From Piper betle (Eukaryota; Streptophyta; Magnoliopsida; Piperales; Piperaceae): 64,000 nt of DNA. The first letter of the stretch is position 1; the number at the start of each line of letters is the position of its first letter. The notes under the pieces were generated by a model, which was not told where the DNA came from, ran no database searches, and saw only the letters and a program-made list of their open reading frames with translations. The translations under genes and the position numbers were made by a program. Positions 34,121 through 46,073 of the stretch are shown piece after piece. Location: contig JAURVB010000181.1 in NCBI GenBank assembly GCA_033002965.1, positions 25,006 to 89,005 of the forward strand, written 5' to 3'.

Positions 34121-35085
34121 CCCGCCTCAGTGCATTATCCCTGGGTACACACAGCCTTCCTCTAAATCTGATCACACTATTTGAATCAGCTACAATGTCA
34201 GGAATCTTGTCCAACATTTTATTCAGCTCCTCATCACACATTTGTGCTACCTTAACACAATCAACTAAATCATTGGAAACAAACAAATTTGCCCATAAGC
34301 CTGTTAGTTGCTCCACCGGGTTGATAGCTACCACTTCTGCTGACCTGGCCCAAAGTCTAGCAAACTGCTGACTTTTGTCCACTTTGCCCTTCTGACTCAA
34401 CGCGTAGGCTACCACATTCGCTATCCCTGGATGGTATAAGATTTGGAAGTCGTAGTCCTTCAGATATTCCATCCACTGCCTCTGTCGAAGGTTAAGGACA
34501 TTCTGGGTGAAGATATACTTCAAACTCTTGTTGTCAGTGAAGACTTCGAACTAGGCTCCATACAAGTAGTGCCTCCAAATCTTTAGGGCAAAAACTACTG
34601 CTGCCAGTTCCAAGTCATGGGTTGCATAATTTTGCTCATGAATCTTCAATTGACGAGAGGCATAGGCCACTACCTTACCTTCTTGCATAAGGACGCATCC
34701 TAAACCCAATCGAGACGCATCACTGAAGACTACGAATCCTTCATTACCATTTGGCAGGGTCAAGACTGGTGCAGTTGTTAAACTCTTCTTTAGAGACTAG
34801 AAACTATCCTCACACTTACTACTCCATTCAAACCTGACCCCCTTCCTTGTGAGTTTGGTCATCGGCGATGCTACTAAGGAAAAGTATTTAATGAATTTCC
34901 TATAGTAACCCGCCAAACCAAGGAAGCTTCTGATATCAGTGACTGACTTAGGTTGTGGCCAATCAATGACTGCTTTCACTTTTGACGAATCCACTCCAAT
35001 TCCAGCCCTCGAAACAACATAACCAAGGAAATTTACCTCCCTCAACTAGAAGTCACACTTTGAGAGCTTGGCGAACAGTTGATGT
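34121..35085 (-). pseudogene. Element E RT C-terminal part and RNase H
   Basis: [18 protein letters not shown] and [14 protein letters not shown] are the RT C-terminus. RNase H has FSDAS, LELAAVV and FTDNKSLKYIF, but the last acidic position reads VVAYALSQK instead of VVADALSRK: the catalytic Asp is Tyr. Nonsense codons sit near 35050, 34797 and 34551. The right edge (GATGT, 35081-35085) is the target-site copy next to the solo LTR. Confidence 0.8.
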
Positions 35086-36810
35086 TGTAAAACCCATGAC
35101 TCGAGCCAGAGTTTTACGGGAGTGAACCAGTCGGTTCAACCGTCGGTTCGAATCGAGTCAGCTTCATGGACCGCGAGCTGAGTTGAGGCCAGCTGTGGGT
35201 TATGAGCGATGAGGGTCATGTATGCTCAAATGTACGATGATAACGCCTAAAAGATGATGAAAAATGGGTTATCAAGTATATGGAGGTATGCAGTATTGAT
35301 TGTTATTTTTATTTGATCGTAGAATATTTTTAGGGCCGAATGACGAATTAGGACGCGATATAGGCGAGTTTGGGTGGGTTATTAGTTATAGAGCATATCA
35401 TTTGGATGTTGCTGTGCTGTTTGATTTTATGGGATTTTTCCCAAATTTTTTGGATTTTTTTAGGATTAATTAGGAGATAGTTATTATTATTGACTCGAGT
35501 CGGAGTCGAGTCAAGTTTGATTTACAAAAATGCCATCGCACGCTACTTCTTCTTCCTCCCGACCATTCTCACCCAAACCCTCGCCGCCCCTCATTCTCGT
35601 TGCTTCCGCCGCCGCCGCTGACGCCGTCCTGCCGCCAATCGACGCCGTCCTGCAGTCGCCGTGCCGCCACGACCCACCCCGGCCACCGCCTCGCCCCCAC
35701 GACGCCGGAATCGTCCCACGAGCCGCGACGCGCTCCCTCGGCGATTCGCCGCCGTCTGGGCCGCTCCGCCGCCGCTGTGACCCCAACGACCACCCCCTCG
35801 CCGTTGCCGACGTTTCCCCCATCCTCCCGACCGCCGTCGAGGCCGGCCGGAGCCCCGATCGGAGCACACCGCCGCCGCCGCCCATTTTCGACACCGTCGT
35901 CGACGGCCATCGCCGCCTCGGTTGCTCTATTTGACACCGCCATCGGACCAAGCTCGTCGAGCTGGTGCCGATAGACCCCTTGATTGCCCGTCCTGAATCC
36001 TTGCTGGAAAACCGCTCGGAAAGTTGAACCGGAAAATTGGATTTGTGGGAAATTCGTCGGATCATCCGCCGAACGCACCTGGTCCAATCTGATCTGACTT
36101 CGGACACCGCTAGGTGCCAAATTCGAGTTTCGAGCCACAAAACGGAAACCCTAGCCGTCGCCAATTTTCGACGACGTGAAGTATAATTTATTTTAATTTA
36201 ATTATTTGAAAGTATTGATTATTCGAATTGCATGCTAGGATTGGTGAATTGTGTGTTATAATAATATGTATAAATGTAGGTTTGATTAAGAATAGAAGTA
36301 TGAAATTTGTTTGTTTGAGTGGTGTTAAAAATGGAGACTAAGAAACTAATTAGGGTAACTAGTTAATAATCATGATCTAATACAAACTAGCCTAAGTAGA
36401 CTTGCTAGAATTGATATAGGTTGATGTGTGTTGATTGATGCGTGGTTGTGTTGATTGTGTGTGCATGCTATAGGATTTGTGATTCATCGTGCGGGCGTTA
36501 GTTTTTAGCTTGATTGTGTAGGTACGGTGTAGGAGCTCGCCGCCTAGGCGCGTGGACCCATTTGGAGCTTCTACCGGGTCCATTTAGGACTCGTTCTTTA
36601 TTTTACGCTATTGTATTGTATATTTGATTTATCATGTGCAGGACGAGTTAAGAGTTGTGTTTTATCGGATCCCACTTAACTCGGGCCATTTAGCCAACAG
36701 TTTTATTTTGGATTAATAACCCTCGAGGATGAGATCCCTTGAGTTTGTTTCGAACTTCAGATCCAGCTCACGATGCCTTCGGGCCTATTGTATAAATCCC
36801 AACCCAGGCC

Positions 36811-36822
36811 TATATATATATA
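36811..36822 (+). promoter_or_regulatory. Family 1 LTR TATA box
   Basis: TATATATATATA, followed after ~12 bases by the conserved TTTTCGGTGAGAGA, as in the other family 1 LTRs. Confidence 0.55.
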
Positions 36823-37569
36823 GTTTTCGTGTTTTCGGTGAGAGATGGAATGAGGGTTACTTGCGGCCACGTCTTCAGATAGGGCGTGTGCCCGGAAGAG
36901 CGGGCTCTGGAGCTAGGGAGAACCCACTTCGTTCCCGAAGGATCCGGACAACTCCACCTTTGAGTTCCTCAAACCCGGAGAAGTGTGGGGGTTTATGGGT
37001 ACTGCAATGTAGCGCATGTCTAGACTTGTGGTTCAAAGGGTACTGAAGGCGACTACCTGAGAGTGCTCGGCCTTTGTGCTCAAGGCCAGGAGTAATATGG
37101 AAGGTGTAGAGGGCGGTAAGGAATGAAATTTGATGCGAGAAGCGATAGAGAAATGGCCAAGGTATGAGAATGAGAAAGAAAGGGGGACGCTGTCTGTAAC
37201 AACCCGCCATTTTTCACGATATTGTGGGCCTAACTGGCTAGTTGTTACTCAAAAGTAAGTAATTATGTCAAACATTTTTTATAAATAATAACATACATAA
37301 ACATCCCACAGTCTTGGACCGTTTCCCAGCAGCCACACTTATTTCTCAATTTAAAAGAAAAAGAGTCCTCATATTTATTTTGCTCCATACTCTGGATGTC
37401 AATCACCTAATCTTGTATCTACACACCTGCGGAGGCAATTCCGCATTAGTGATTACAACACTAAGTAGTATAATAGATAAAACAAAACAAGTACATTCCA
37501 CTATTTCCTTATGTTTATTTTAATATGCGGTGGAGCGATTCCGCTATACTCCAAAACAATGCGGAGGAG

Positions 37570-38110
37570 GTGTCCGCTGTGATCCGCACACCCCGGCCGT
37601 AGCCTTTTTATGGGGAGGCTACCACTACCGTCTCCAGTGCCAGTGCCTCGCACACCCCGGCCGTAGCCTTTTTGTGGGGTAGCTATCACTGCACTCGGGT
37701 GATTGCTATGCCCCGTTTGTGGGGAAGCTCTCACTACCAATTCTAGTGCCAGTGCCTCGCACACCCCGGCCGTAGCCTTTTTATGGGGAGGCTATCACTG
37801 CACTCCAGTGCCAATGCCTTGCACACCCCGGCCGTAGCCTTTTTGTGGAGCGGCTATCACTGCACTCAGGTGATCGCTATGCCCCGTTTGTGGGGAAGCT
37901 CTCACTGCCAACTCTAGTGCCAGTGCCTCACACACCCCGGCCGTAGCCTTTTTATGGGGCGGCTATCACTGCACTCAGTGCCAGTGCCTCACACACCCCG
38001 GCCGTAGCCTTTTTATGGGGCGGCAATCACTGCACTCTAGTGCGATGGAGGAATCGCTGTGCCTCACTCACCCCGGCCGTAGCCTTTTTATGGGGCGGCT
38101 ATCACTACTC
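37570..38110. repeat. GGCCGTAGCC minisatellite inside the LTR
   Basis: About eight copies of a 45-100 bp module built on CCCCGGCCGTAGCCTTTTTA (and TGGGGcGGCTATCACTGCACTC). Each module has a short inverted repeat TAGCC...GGCTA around a T-rich loop. The same module recurs in every unit of the array at 54-64 kb. Confidence 0.8.
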
Positions 38111-38309
38111 CAAAACAATATCGATGCATTACATGATTCACACACATAACACGACCCAGTGTCGGACTGAGTCAATTCATTAACCCCGGTTGCACTTCGA
38201 TGCATGGTGGTCGAATCTGGGCTCAGGCCGACCTAGGCTACCAACAAGGAAAATACGATGTTCTACCTATTATACGTACCTGATTTGTGATTACGTCTGA
38301 CTGTGATCC

Positions 38310-38410
38310 GTGAACCCTAATACAGTAATGGGGAGGTCGCCTGGGATGGAGATGAGGGATGAAATACTCACACAGTAATGGGGAGGTCGCCTGGGATGGA
38401 GATGAGGGAT
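38310..38410. repeat. ~57-bp direct duplication in the LTR
   Basis: CAGTAATGGGGAGGTCGCCT and the following GGGATGGAGATGAGGGATGAA occur twice in tandem. The array units have this segment once. Confidence 0.8.
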
Positions 38411-38456
38411 GAAATACTCCCTCCTCCTGCATATATATACACTTCAACCATTCCCT

Positions 38457-38690
38457 CCATTAAATTCTCATACCCCATCATCCATTGGTATTTCCTAGGT
38501 TCAATGACCCCTTCATTAAATTCTCACACCCCATCATCCATTTGTATTTCCTAGGTTCAACGACCCCTTCATTAAATTCTCACACCCCATCATCCATTGG
38601 TATTTCCTAGGTTCAACGACCCCTTCATTAAATTCTCACACCCCATCATCCATTGGTATTTCCTAGGTTCAACGACCCCTTCTCCTTTTT
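38457..38690. repeat. Four-copy ~60-bp repeat
   Basis: Units run from ATTAAATTCTCACACCCCAT through CATCCATTGGTATTTCC to TAGGTTCAACGACCCCTTC. There are four copies here and three in each unit of the array at 54-64 kb. Confidence 0.85.
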
Positions 38691-39650
38691 AAAGAATAAA
38701 TGACGGCTAGGGTTTGTGGAAGCACCCTTTCATCATAATTCCTTTAACCGGGTAATTGGGTAATTAACACGGTTCACTTAACCTTTTCACTCAACCTCTT
38801 AAATGGTATGGTTCACTTAATTAATGTGTTCGACTCGACTGATTCAACTAGAATCGTCCGATTAGAAATTACTTTTCAATTTAACTGGGTAATTCATACT
38901 TAACCAGCTAAAAAAATTTTTTTTTTCCGGGTCTTTACACTGTCGACTTGAGGGCGACGGCCTGACGGTGACGGCTCCCTATGTGCCCTGATGAGAGTTC
39001 TTGAGGAAGTATATGGTTTTGATTCAACAGGAGAGTTTGCTCTCCTGTGCCAGATTGTTATTAGTTATTTTCCGGGCCGGTAACACTCGTTACTGACGGT
39101 TTTTCTATATATATGTAGGTGAGGAATGCGAGCGATGAAAGCTGTCGGGACTGCAGAGGAGCAGCACAAAACCGCGCACACATGTACCTGTCGCGTGTAA
39201 TGTATAATGATGGTTGGTTAATGCTGTGTGAATGATTATTACAATGTTTTCGTCTTGATGAATTGCCGGTTATGAAATGAACTGATAAATATGAATGAGT
39301 AGGGAGCGTTGGAGTTCAGACTCGGCTCGGGTAAAAACGAATGAGATAATGATTTAATGTCATAGTAGATTGTTATGTGTTATCGTATTTTCATAAAATA
39401 GTATATATTTTCTTTTGATTTCTCATTTGCGTTTTGTCTTATTTTGCTTGGACATCATAGCATGCATGTAGGACTCCGTTAGAACCCAATCGTTCCCATT
39501 CATCCATTTCATATTTGCATCTCCATCTCAAGACGCCCAGAGTAGATCCTGGTCGGCTTAACCAAATCTAGTAGATTAACGAACGGTTCGGTCGCCGGTG
39601 ACATTTCCGGGTCGGTTCACGGGTGAGCCGAAACGGGGTGTTACAGATGT

Positions 39651-40342
39651 TCTCTCAGAACTTGAAGAGTATTAGAGAGGTGCTTCACATGCTCTTATTC
39701 ATTATTTGAATAGACCAAAATGTCGTCAACAAACACGACAATAAACTTGTCCAGGTATGCATGGAATACTGTGTTCATGAGTGACATAAAGGCCGCTGGT
39801 GCATTTGTTAGACCAAAAGGCATAACCAGAAACTCATAATGTCCATACTGAGTTCGGAAAGCCGTCTTCTGTATGCCTGACTCCTTTACTCGCAACTGGT
39901 GATAACCAGACCGCAAGTCTATCTTAGAAAATATTCTGGCTATTTTTAGCTGATCAAACAAGTCATCAATCCTCGGTAAGGGGTACCGATTCTTGACTGT
40001 CACTTGATTGATTTTTTGATAGTCAATACACAGCCGAAGTGATCCATCTTTCTTCTTCACAAAAAGAACAGGGGCTCCCCAGGGCGAAGTACTTGATCTA
40101 ATGAAGCCTACCTGCAACAACTCTTCTAGTTGACTCTTTAACTCCTTGAGTTTTGCTGGAGCCATGCGGTACGGTGCTTTAGAAATTGGTGTTGTTCCAC
40201 GTACTAGGTCAATGGCAAACTCCACTGCCTGTTTAGGAGGTAACCCTGGAAGTTCTTCTAGGAATACATCGGGAAACTCTTCTACCACAGGAATCATGGA
40301 CAACTCTTTGGGTTTTGACTCCGACTCAACTAAGTTAGCCAA
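39651..40342 (-). pseudogene. Element E reverse transcriptase N-terminal part
   Basis: Continuous frame of 215 codons: [64 protein letters not shown], then [15 protein letters not shown] and FVDDILVYS near residue 204. It is cut at 39650 by the solo LTR and resumes at 35085. Without the insertion this stretch of RT would be open. Confidence 0.85.
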
Positions 40343-41010
40343 AAGGCTTTACAACCCTCCCCAAAGAGCTCGGGTGCCTCACCTATCGACACGAAACAAG
40401 AAGATGGATCATGCGAGGACCCGTCGAAAATGATTCCCATCTCACAATTACAAGGTTTGGTCACCACTCTCTTCCCTTTACAGTCAAGAAAAGCCTGGTG
40501 TGCAGACAACCAGTCCATTCCCAATAGTACATTATACCCTTTTACCCCATATATGATAAAGTTCCACACATAGGGTTTCCATTGTATATTTAAGGATAGG
40601 TTAGTCACTCCCAAAGTTGTGACTTCACCGTCTCCCGTTGCAGTAGTGACTCTATATGCCTTAGATAAGGGAGATGGTTGGAGTCCTAACCTCTTGACTA
40701 TTTGAGATGATATGAATGAGTGTGTACACCCTGAGTCAAATAAAATATCCACCATGACTCCTTGAATTAGAATTTTACCTTGGACGGTGTGTTCATCCGC
40801 CTCAGCTTCCTCGACTTCAAACGCATAGAGCTTCACCTTCCCTTTGTCTGCCGGTTGTGCTTGTACCGGGTAGCGAATAGGAGTTGGTACCTTCCCGTTC
40901 TTTGGCTGCTCCTGTCGTTGCTTTGGAGGCTGACGGCACTCCTTTTGCATGTGTCCCGTCCTTCTGCAGTTATAGCACCTACGGGGCTCTCTGCATATCC
41001 CTGAATGCAT
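40343..41010 (-). pseudogene. Element E zinc knuckle and aspartic protease
   Basis: One 226-codon frame. The CCHC knuckle CYNCRRTGHMQKEC is at residues 12-25. A linker follows, then FDSGCTHSF with the active-site DSG at about residues 92-94 and VLLGMDWLSAHQA as the protease second half. This is the best preserved gag-protease junction in the window. Confidence 0.85.
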
Positions 41011-42049
41011 CTTATTGCAATTTTTACATTGACGATACGGACGCTCCTCAAACTTCCTTTTGAGGTTCCCCTCAATGCCCCTTTGGTATTTCTACTGCTG
41101 GTGTTCTGCCGACCGGTTTTGGCTACTTCCCTGGTTGGCATTTTTATGTTGCATAGTAGCCCTCCCTTGTTTCTGTGCACTCATGCTCATACACCAATTC
41201 ATGAGTCATGGCTGCCTCGATCACTTCAGTTAGGGTGCCCCTTGGCGCCGTAGCAACCCTACTTCTCAATTCTGGCTTCAATCCCCAGAAGAATTTGTCC
41301 GCTCTAGTCTTGTCAGTTGCCAGAATCCCTTGTGCAAATCGCTCCAACTGCAAGAAATTCTTGGCATATCCCAAGACCTAATCCTCCCCTTGAGCCAGAG
41401 TGGCAAATTCCGGTGCTTTCTTCTAAACCACAGACGCAGGAAAATACTGTCCATTAAAAGCTGTTACAAATTCTACCCATGAGATGGATGAAATCTCACG
41501 TTGATAGAATGTTGTCTTTTCCATGGATTTCCACCAGTAAGATGCTTCCTCCTGAAGCATGCATGTTGCCAACCTCACTTGATGGCGGTGAGGCACAGAC
41601 AAAGCTCTAAACGCTTTTTCAGTAATGTCAATCCAGCTCTCTGCCTTCATTGGATCAATCCCTCCAATAAATACCTCAGCTCCGTTCTTTCGGAACTTTT
41701 CCACAGTGTATCGTTCAATATCATCCACAGCTGGTGGCACCACTTGTCGGACTACCGGTGGCACTAGGTTTGGAAGCTCCCCTCGCTCGCCCGGGTCAGA
41801 TAACCCTGCCCGCCCTTGGGCACTCCCCTGGTCACCATCTGGGACATTACTAGGACCCGCTGCCGAGTTTAAGGCTCCATTCCCTGTTACCACTCTCGGT
41901 AACCGCTGGACAATATTCTGAACCACATAATTTGTATTTTCTGAAGCTTGCGCTAGTCCTTGTATGGCCATCAGGATTTGGCCCAACACATTCTCTGTGT
42001 TCAAATTTGACTGTGCAGATCGGCTTGACTATCCACGGGTGCCTGCCAT
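41011..42049 (-). pseudogene. Element E gag
   Basis: Start ATG at 42049 gives MAGTRG, then a stop. Reading resumes as a 193-codon frame (LGQILMAIQGLAQASENTN, then FIGGIDPMKAESWIDITEK and SYWWKSMEKTTFY), the Ty3/Gypsy retrotrans_gag region. The next piece is FLQLERFAQGILATDKTRAD. Frames are broken near 41423 and 41144. Start choice is supported by the same MAGTR at the equivalent place in element D. Confidence 0.78.
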
Positions 42050-42220
42050 CTGAAACATCGAACCAACATGGTTCATTAGTATGTCTTTTTTTCCTCGTTA
42101 TGACTTAGGTTTATTAGCGAATACATTTGTTAATTAATAACACACACAGTGGGAAATGATAATAATTGGACTTTTCAACAAGGTACTTCAGTTGTAAAAT
42201 GTGAGCTAGTGGGAAACCGT

Positions 42221-42232
42221 GCTCTGATACCA
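42221..42232 (-). other. Element E primer-binding site
   Basis: The complement is exactly TGGTATCAGAGC, two bases outside the LTR tip at 42235. tRNA-iMet type. Confidence 0.85.
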
Positions 42233-42878
42233 CCTGTAATGACCTGCCATTTTCCACGATATTGTGGGCCTTGCTGGCTAGGTGTTACTCAAAATTTAAC
42301 AAAAACCAACCCTATAACAACCAGTCCTAACCGGACTGGGTGTCACTTAAAAGGTTACATGTATAATATGAAGGCAAATAAGTCTAGCATTTGTAACTCA
42401 AAAGAACTTATTTTTCAAATGACAATGTATGTAGTAAATTATCCCTCAGTCTTGGATCGTTTCCCATAGCCACATTTATAACACAAAAAAGTAAAGAGAA
42501 GTCCGTTTATTAACCGTTCACCACCTGCGCTGGTGGGTCCAATCTACCATGTCCGTAATTTGCTAGCGAGTCCAATCTGCCATGTCCAATTTATTGGCTG
42601 ATGGGTTAGTCCATCATGTCGATTATTTGATTATGAAGGGCATAGCCCGTGTTAGACTGAGTCAATTCCTTGACCCCGATTGCACTCAGTGCATGGTGGT
42701 CGAATCTTGTCTCAGGCTAACCAGGTTATCCACAAGGGAAAATACAACATTTTAAATAATTATACGGACCTGGATATTTCGAACTTGCAGCTGCTACCAA
42801 TGATCTTAATCTGAACGTGGATGTAAAATTATACAAAAATATAATTTTATTCGAGTAGAAATGTATGCAACTAAATAC

Positions 42879-42879
<1 letters not shown>

Positions 42880-42914
<35 letters not shown>
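42880..42914. repeat. (AT)n microsatellite
   Basis: Uninterrupted AT dinucleotides inside the element E LTR. Confidence 0.9.
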
Positions 42915-42918
<4 letters not shown>

Positions 42919-43584
42919 TATTAAATTTCAACAATATTAAAATTTCACTATTCATGTTACATAATTATTTAAATCCTACTTTACATTAATAATCTAGATC
43001 ATAATTAACACCCAACAAATAATAAAATAATTTTCAACTTATACCCAAATATTTAATTACTATTATTAGTATATTTTCCTTCGGTTATAATTTTTTTAAT
43101 TGCTACTATTACTTACAATAATTTCATTAATTAAGTTGTTCAATAAAATTATTTAAAATAATTTGTTTTATTTTAATTCATAAATATTATTAATACAATT
43201 ATTTTAAATTATTTGACTCTATAAAGTTTCGAACTTTATTTATTTCCATTGCATTATTTAGGTTCGACGCGAGTGATTGCTACCCGACTATAGTTTAATA
43301 ACCTATTTTCTACATTACTGACTTGTTATTAAAATAATCACTTTATTTACCTAGTATTATATTTAATATGGTAAAGGTAACATATTTATTTAATAATCAT
43401 TTATAACCGTCCGATTTAATTTAATCACTTTTATTACGCCGATTAATTATCGACAGTTTCTCATTTCTGTATTTTTTATTATTTATGTCCATGTCGACTT
43501 CGTCCAATAACTAATTAGTTTAGTAACTTTACCCTATAACCTATTAAAATAATTATTTTTTTAAAGATATATTACGAGTTTCTA

Positions 43585-44110
43585 TTTTTTTAACTCGAGT
43601 AGGTATCGAGTCGACCAGTATTTACAGAATTGCCACCACCCTTCTTCTTTTTCTTCTTCCCCGTGAGCTCTGTTCCCGACTCCAGGCACGCTCCAGCCAC
43701 CGCCGCTGCCGACAACCTCCGGCCGCCATTAATCGCCGTCCACCAGCCCTGGTTGTGTCGCCCCGGCCAACTCCGGCCGTTTTCCAGCCGCGGCGACGCC
43801 CTCATCACCTTCCTAGCGGCGTGCTCGCGTCGACGATTCCACTGCCAGCGAGCGTCACCGCCTCAATTGGGTAGTCGCCTCGTCACCCGCGACCACCTAT
43901 CTACCTTCCCCAGCCCTATTGGAACCCGTCGTCACCTAGGACGGCCGGATTTCTTCACCCACCGCCGTCGCCCCTGTTTTCACCGCTGTCCCCTGTTTTT
44001 GTCTATTCACCACCCTAGGCCGGCATCCACAGCCGTGAGATGAACCCTATACTGATCGACGAAGAGAGTTGGATCATCTTCCGATGTCGGAATGGTCATC
44101 GCCGCTGATT
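43585..44110 (+). repeat. GC-rich segment shared with family 1 LTRs
   Basis: Begins with 'actcgagtaggtatcgagtc', then 'tatttacagaattgccacc', then a C/G-rich stretch. The same order occurs in plus orientation at 35490-36170 and 46480-47110, and in reverse at 13100-13860. Many frames are open because of composition, and no protein domain is recognised. Confidence 0.65.
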
Positions 44111-44577
44111 CCCGCGGGGCTTGCCCATCTCGCCGAACAGGGGAAACTCATCGGCAATTTCTCCCGTGTAAAATTATATTTGTTTTCTTATTGGTTTTAA
44201 ACTTTTAATCCTCATGATTATAAAACTTATTATCAAATTAAAATATGCATGCAAGAAAATTAAGAAGAGGGAGATACGAATACCTAAGCAAGGGAGAAGA
44301 CACACCGGCAACGAAGAGGAGAACAGAATGCGAATGAAGGCTAGGGTGGAGGACGTCCTTTATAAATGAAATGATGGCTAGGGTTTGTGGAAACACCAAC
44401 CCCCGTATTTAATTCCTTTAACTAGGTAACTGGGTAAAGAATAAAATATTTAACCAGGTAGACTTAACCGGGTAGAGAATATAATATAATTAATATTAAT
44501 TCTCTAATGTTCGATCCCTCCCTGCCCGAGTCGAATATATTAAAAAAAAGTTTTTTTCCACGGTCTTTACAATTTTT

Positions 44578-46021
44578 GAATAGATTAGAGCTGCACAAAA
44601 TGAGGATAAACAATTGGCTCAATGGTTCGAGCAGGGAGTTCACAGAGATTTGGTGAGGGATGCAGATGGACTGCTTAGATTGAGAGGATGTCTTTTCGTT
44701 CCGGACATCATTGAGTATCCCGGACTTTGTAGGAATATTCTTCACGATGCCCGCACCTCGAGGTGCACAGTGCATCCGGGTGGAGTGAAGATGTATCACG
44801 ATGTTCGACGATCCTATTGGTGGCCAGGACTGAAGAGAGAGGTTTTTGACGACCAGTAGCACAGGTGGGACCTTACAGCCACTGAAGACCCCAGAGTGGA
44901 AGCGGGAGAGTATAGCTTATGATTTCGTAGTCGGTCTGCCTAAGAATCGGCAGCAGAGAGATGTAGTATGGGTAATAGTGGATCGACTAACGAAGTCTGC
45001 TCATTTTATCCTTATTAGAATGGATTACCCATTATCCACTTTGGCGACCTTGTATCAGGATGAGATAGTACGACTACATGGAGTTCCGTTGGAGATCATC
45101 TCAGACAGAGACCCACGGTTTATGTCCCGTTTCTGGAGAGCTTTTCAGGCAGCCATGGGCACAGAGTCGAAGTTCAGCACCGCTTTTCACCCTCAGATAG
45201 ATGGGCAGTTCGAAAGAATTATTCAGATTCTTGAGGATTTGCTTAGAGCCTGTATGCTAGATTTTGGAGGCGACTGGGCAGAGCATTTACCTTTGGTGGA
45301 ATTCGCTTATAATAACAGTTACCAGGCTAGTATTGGGATGGCACCATTTGAAGCTCTATATGGTAGGCTGTGCAGATCCCCAGTGTGTTGGGTACAGGGC
45401 AGCGAGCCGATGATAGTTGGACCAGAGATGGTTCAGCAGACACAGGATGTGGTTATGTGGATTAAAAAGAGAATGAGGTCAGCTCAGGACCGACAGAGAA
45501 GCTACGCTGATCAACGTCGACGTGAGGTTCACTTCATGGTCGGAGAACATGTTCTTCTGAAGGTGTCACCAACCAAGGGAAACATGAGGTTTGGTATGCG
45601 TGGGAAGCTTAGCCCGCGGTACATAGGACCATTCGATGTTCTAGAACGTGTAGGTCAGGTGGCCTATCGCTTGGCATTGCCGCCTCACCTATCAGCCGTA
45701 CACCCAGTGTTCCACGTGTCCTTATTGAAGAAGTACCACCCAGATAACTCCCACGTTATCAGTTTCCAAGAGATAGAACTCCGTCCTGACTTGACGTATC
45801 CAGAGGACGCAACGAAGATAGTTGATCGTCAAGTGAAGACCCTTAGACGTAAGCAGGTTCCCTTAGTACGAGTGCAGTGGAATCGACGCGGAGTTGAAGA
45901 ATCTACATGGGAGCGTGAGGACGAGATTAGGAGGAGGTATCCCGAGTTGTTCGAGCAGCCAGCTTCTGGACCAGGTACTCCAGTTTCCAACCTCGATTAC
46001 AGTTTACAGCATTATGTTTGA
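44578..46021 (+). pseudogene. Chromodomain Gypsy integrase fragment (family 1 element)
   Basis: Pol 3' end. AQWFEQGVHRDLV and HPGGVKMYHDVRRSYWWPGLKR are the linker and HH half of the zinc finger. At about 44846-44880 a deletion removes the KC..C half and shifts the frame. The 391-codon frame from 44846 holds the core: D26, D87 (SDRD) and E123 (QFER), with correct D,D(35)E spacing. [20 protein letters not shown] follows, then a type II chromodomain (VKTLRRKQVPLVRVQWNRRG, then EESTWE). The left side is cut by the element E LTR tip at 44571. The core frame is open and recent-looking, but the loss of the finger makes it unlikely to be functional. Confidence 0.85.
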
Positions 46022-46057
46022 AGCCTCCTTGACTTAAAATTTCGAGGACAAAATTTT

Positions 46058-46073
46058 TATAAGGAGGGAAGGT
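46058..46073 (+). other. Polypurine tract
   Basis: ATAAGGAGGGAAGGT directly before the LTR start TGTAAAACCC. Preceded by 'ttcgaggacaaaattttt', typical of chromovirus 3' ends. Confidence 0.75.

Larger units (their letters stand above)
37195..38939 (-). mobile_element. Family 2 solo LTR nested in the family 1 solo LTR (1745 bp)
   Basis: Plus-strand tips are TGTAACAACCCGCC and CGGGTCTTTACA. CTGTC flanks both sides (37190-37194 and 38940-38944). It is the clearest full-length reference for the LTR type that makes up the tandem array at 54-64 kb. It carries the same 'ggccgtagcctttttatgggg' minisatellite, the repeated 'cattaaattctcacaccccatcatcc' units (about 38457-38690) and a candidate minus-strand TATA box near 38431-38440. 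Confidence 0.92.
35086..39645 (+). mobile_element. Family 1 solo LTR with nested solo LTR
   Basis: Tips TGTAAAACCCATGACTCGAG and GGGGTGTTACA. GATGT flanks both sides (35081-35085 and 39646-39650), so this is a genuine single insertion into the RT gene of element E, reduced to one LTR by LTR-LTR recombination. Without the nested family 2 LTR (1745 bp plus 5-bp duplication) it is 2810 bp. It contains the GC-rich block (about 35490-36170) and the TATA box at 36811. Confidence 0.92.
42235..44571 (-). mobile_element. Element E 5' LTR, family 2 (2337 bp)
   Basis: Plus-strand tips are TGTAATGACCTGCC (42235) and CACGGTCTTTACA (44571). The right ~200 bp match the shared LTR at 32540-32735 almost exactly, which pairs them as the two LTRs of E. 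It holds an (AT)n run at about 42880-42914. At about 43585-44110 it holds a GC-rich segment homologous to that of family 1 LTRs but in the opposite sense relative to the LTR. The right edge abuts the integrase fragment of another element, so E is inserted there. Confidence 0.85.

Noticed and set aside
35511..36164. Long open frames in the GC-rich parts of LTRs (also 46484-47186, 13486-13827 and 14207-14728)
   Set aside because: Open in several frames on both strands and rich in Pro/Arg/Ala with no domain. The shared DNA segment is reported instead as a finding.
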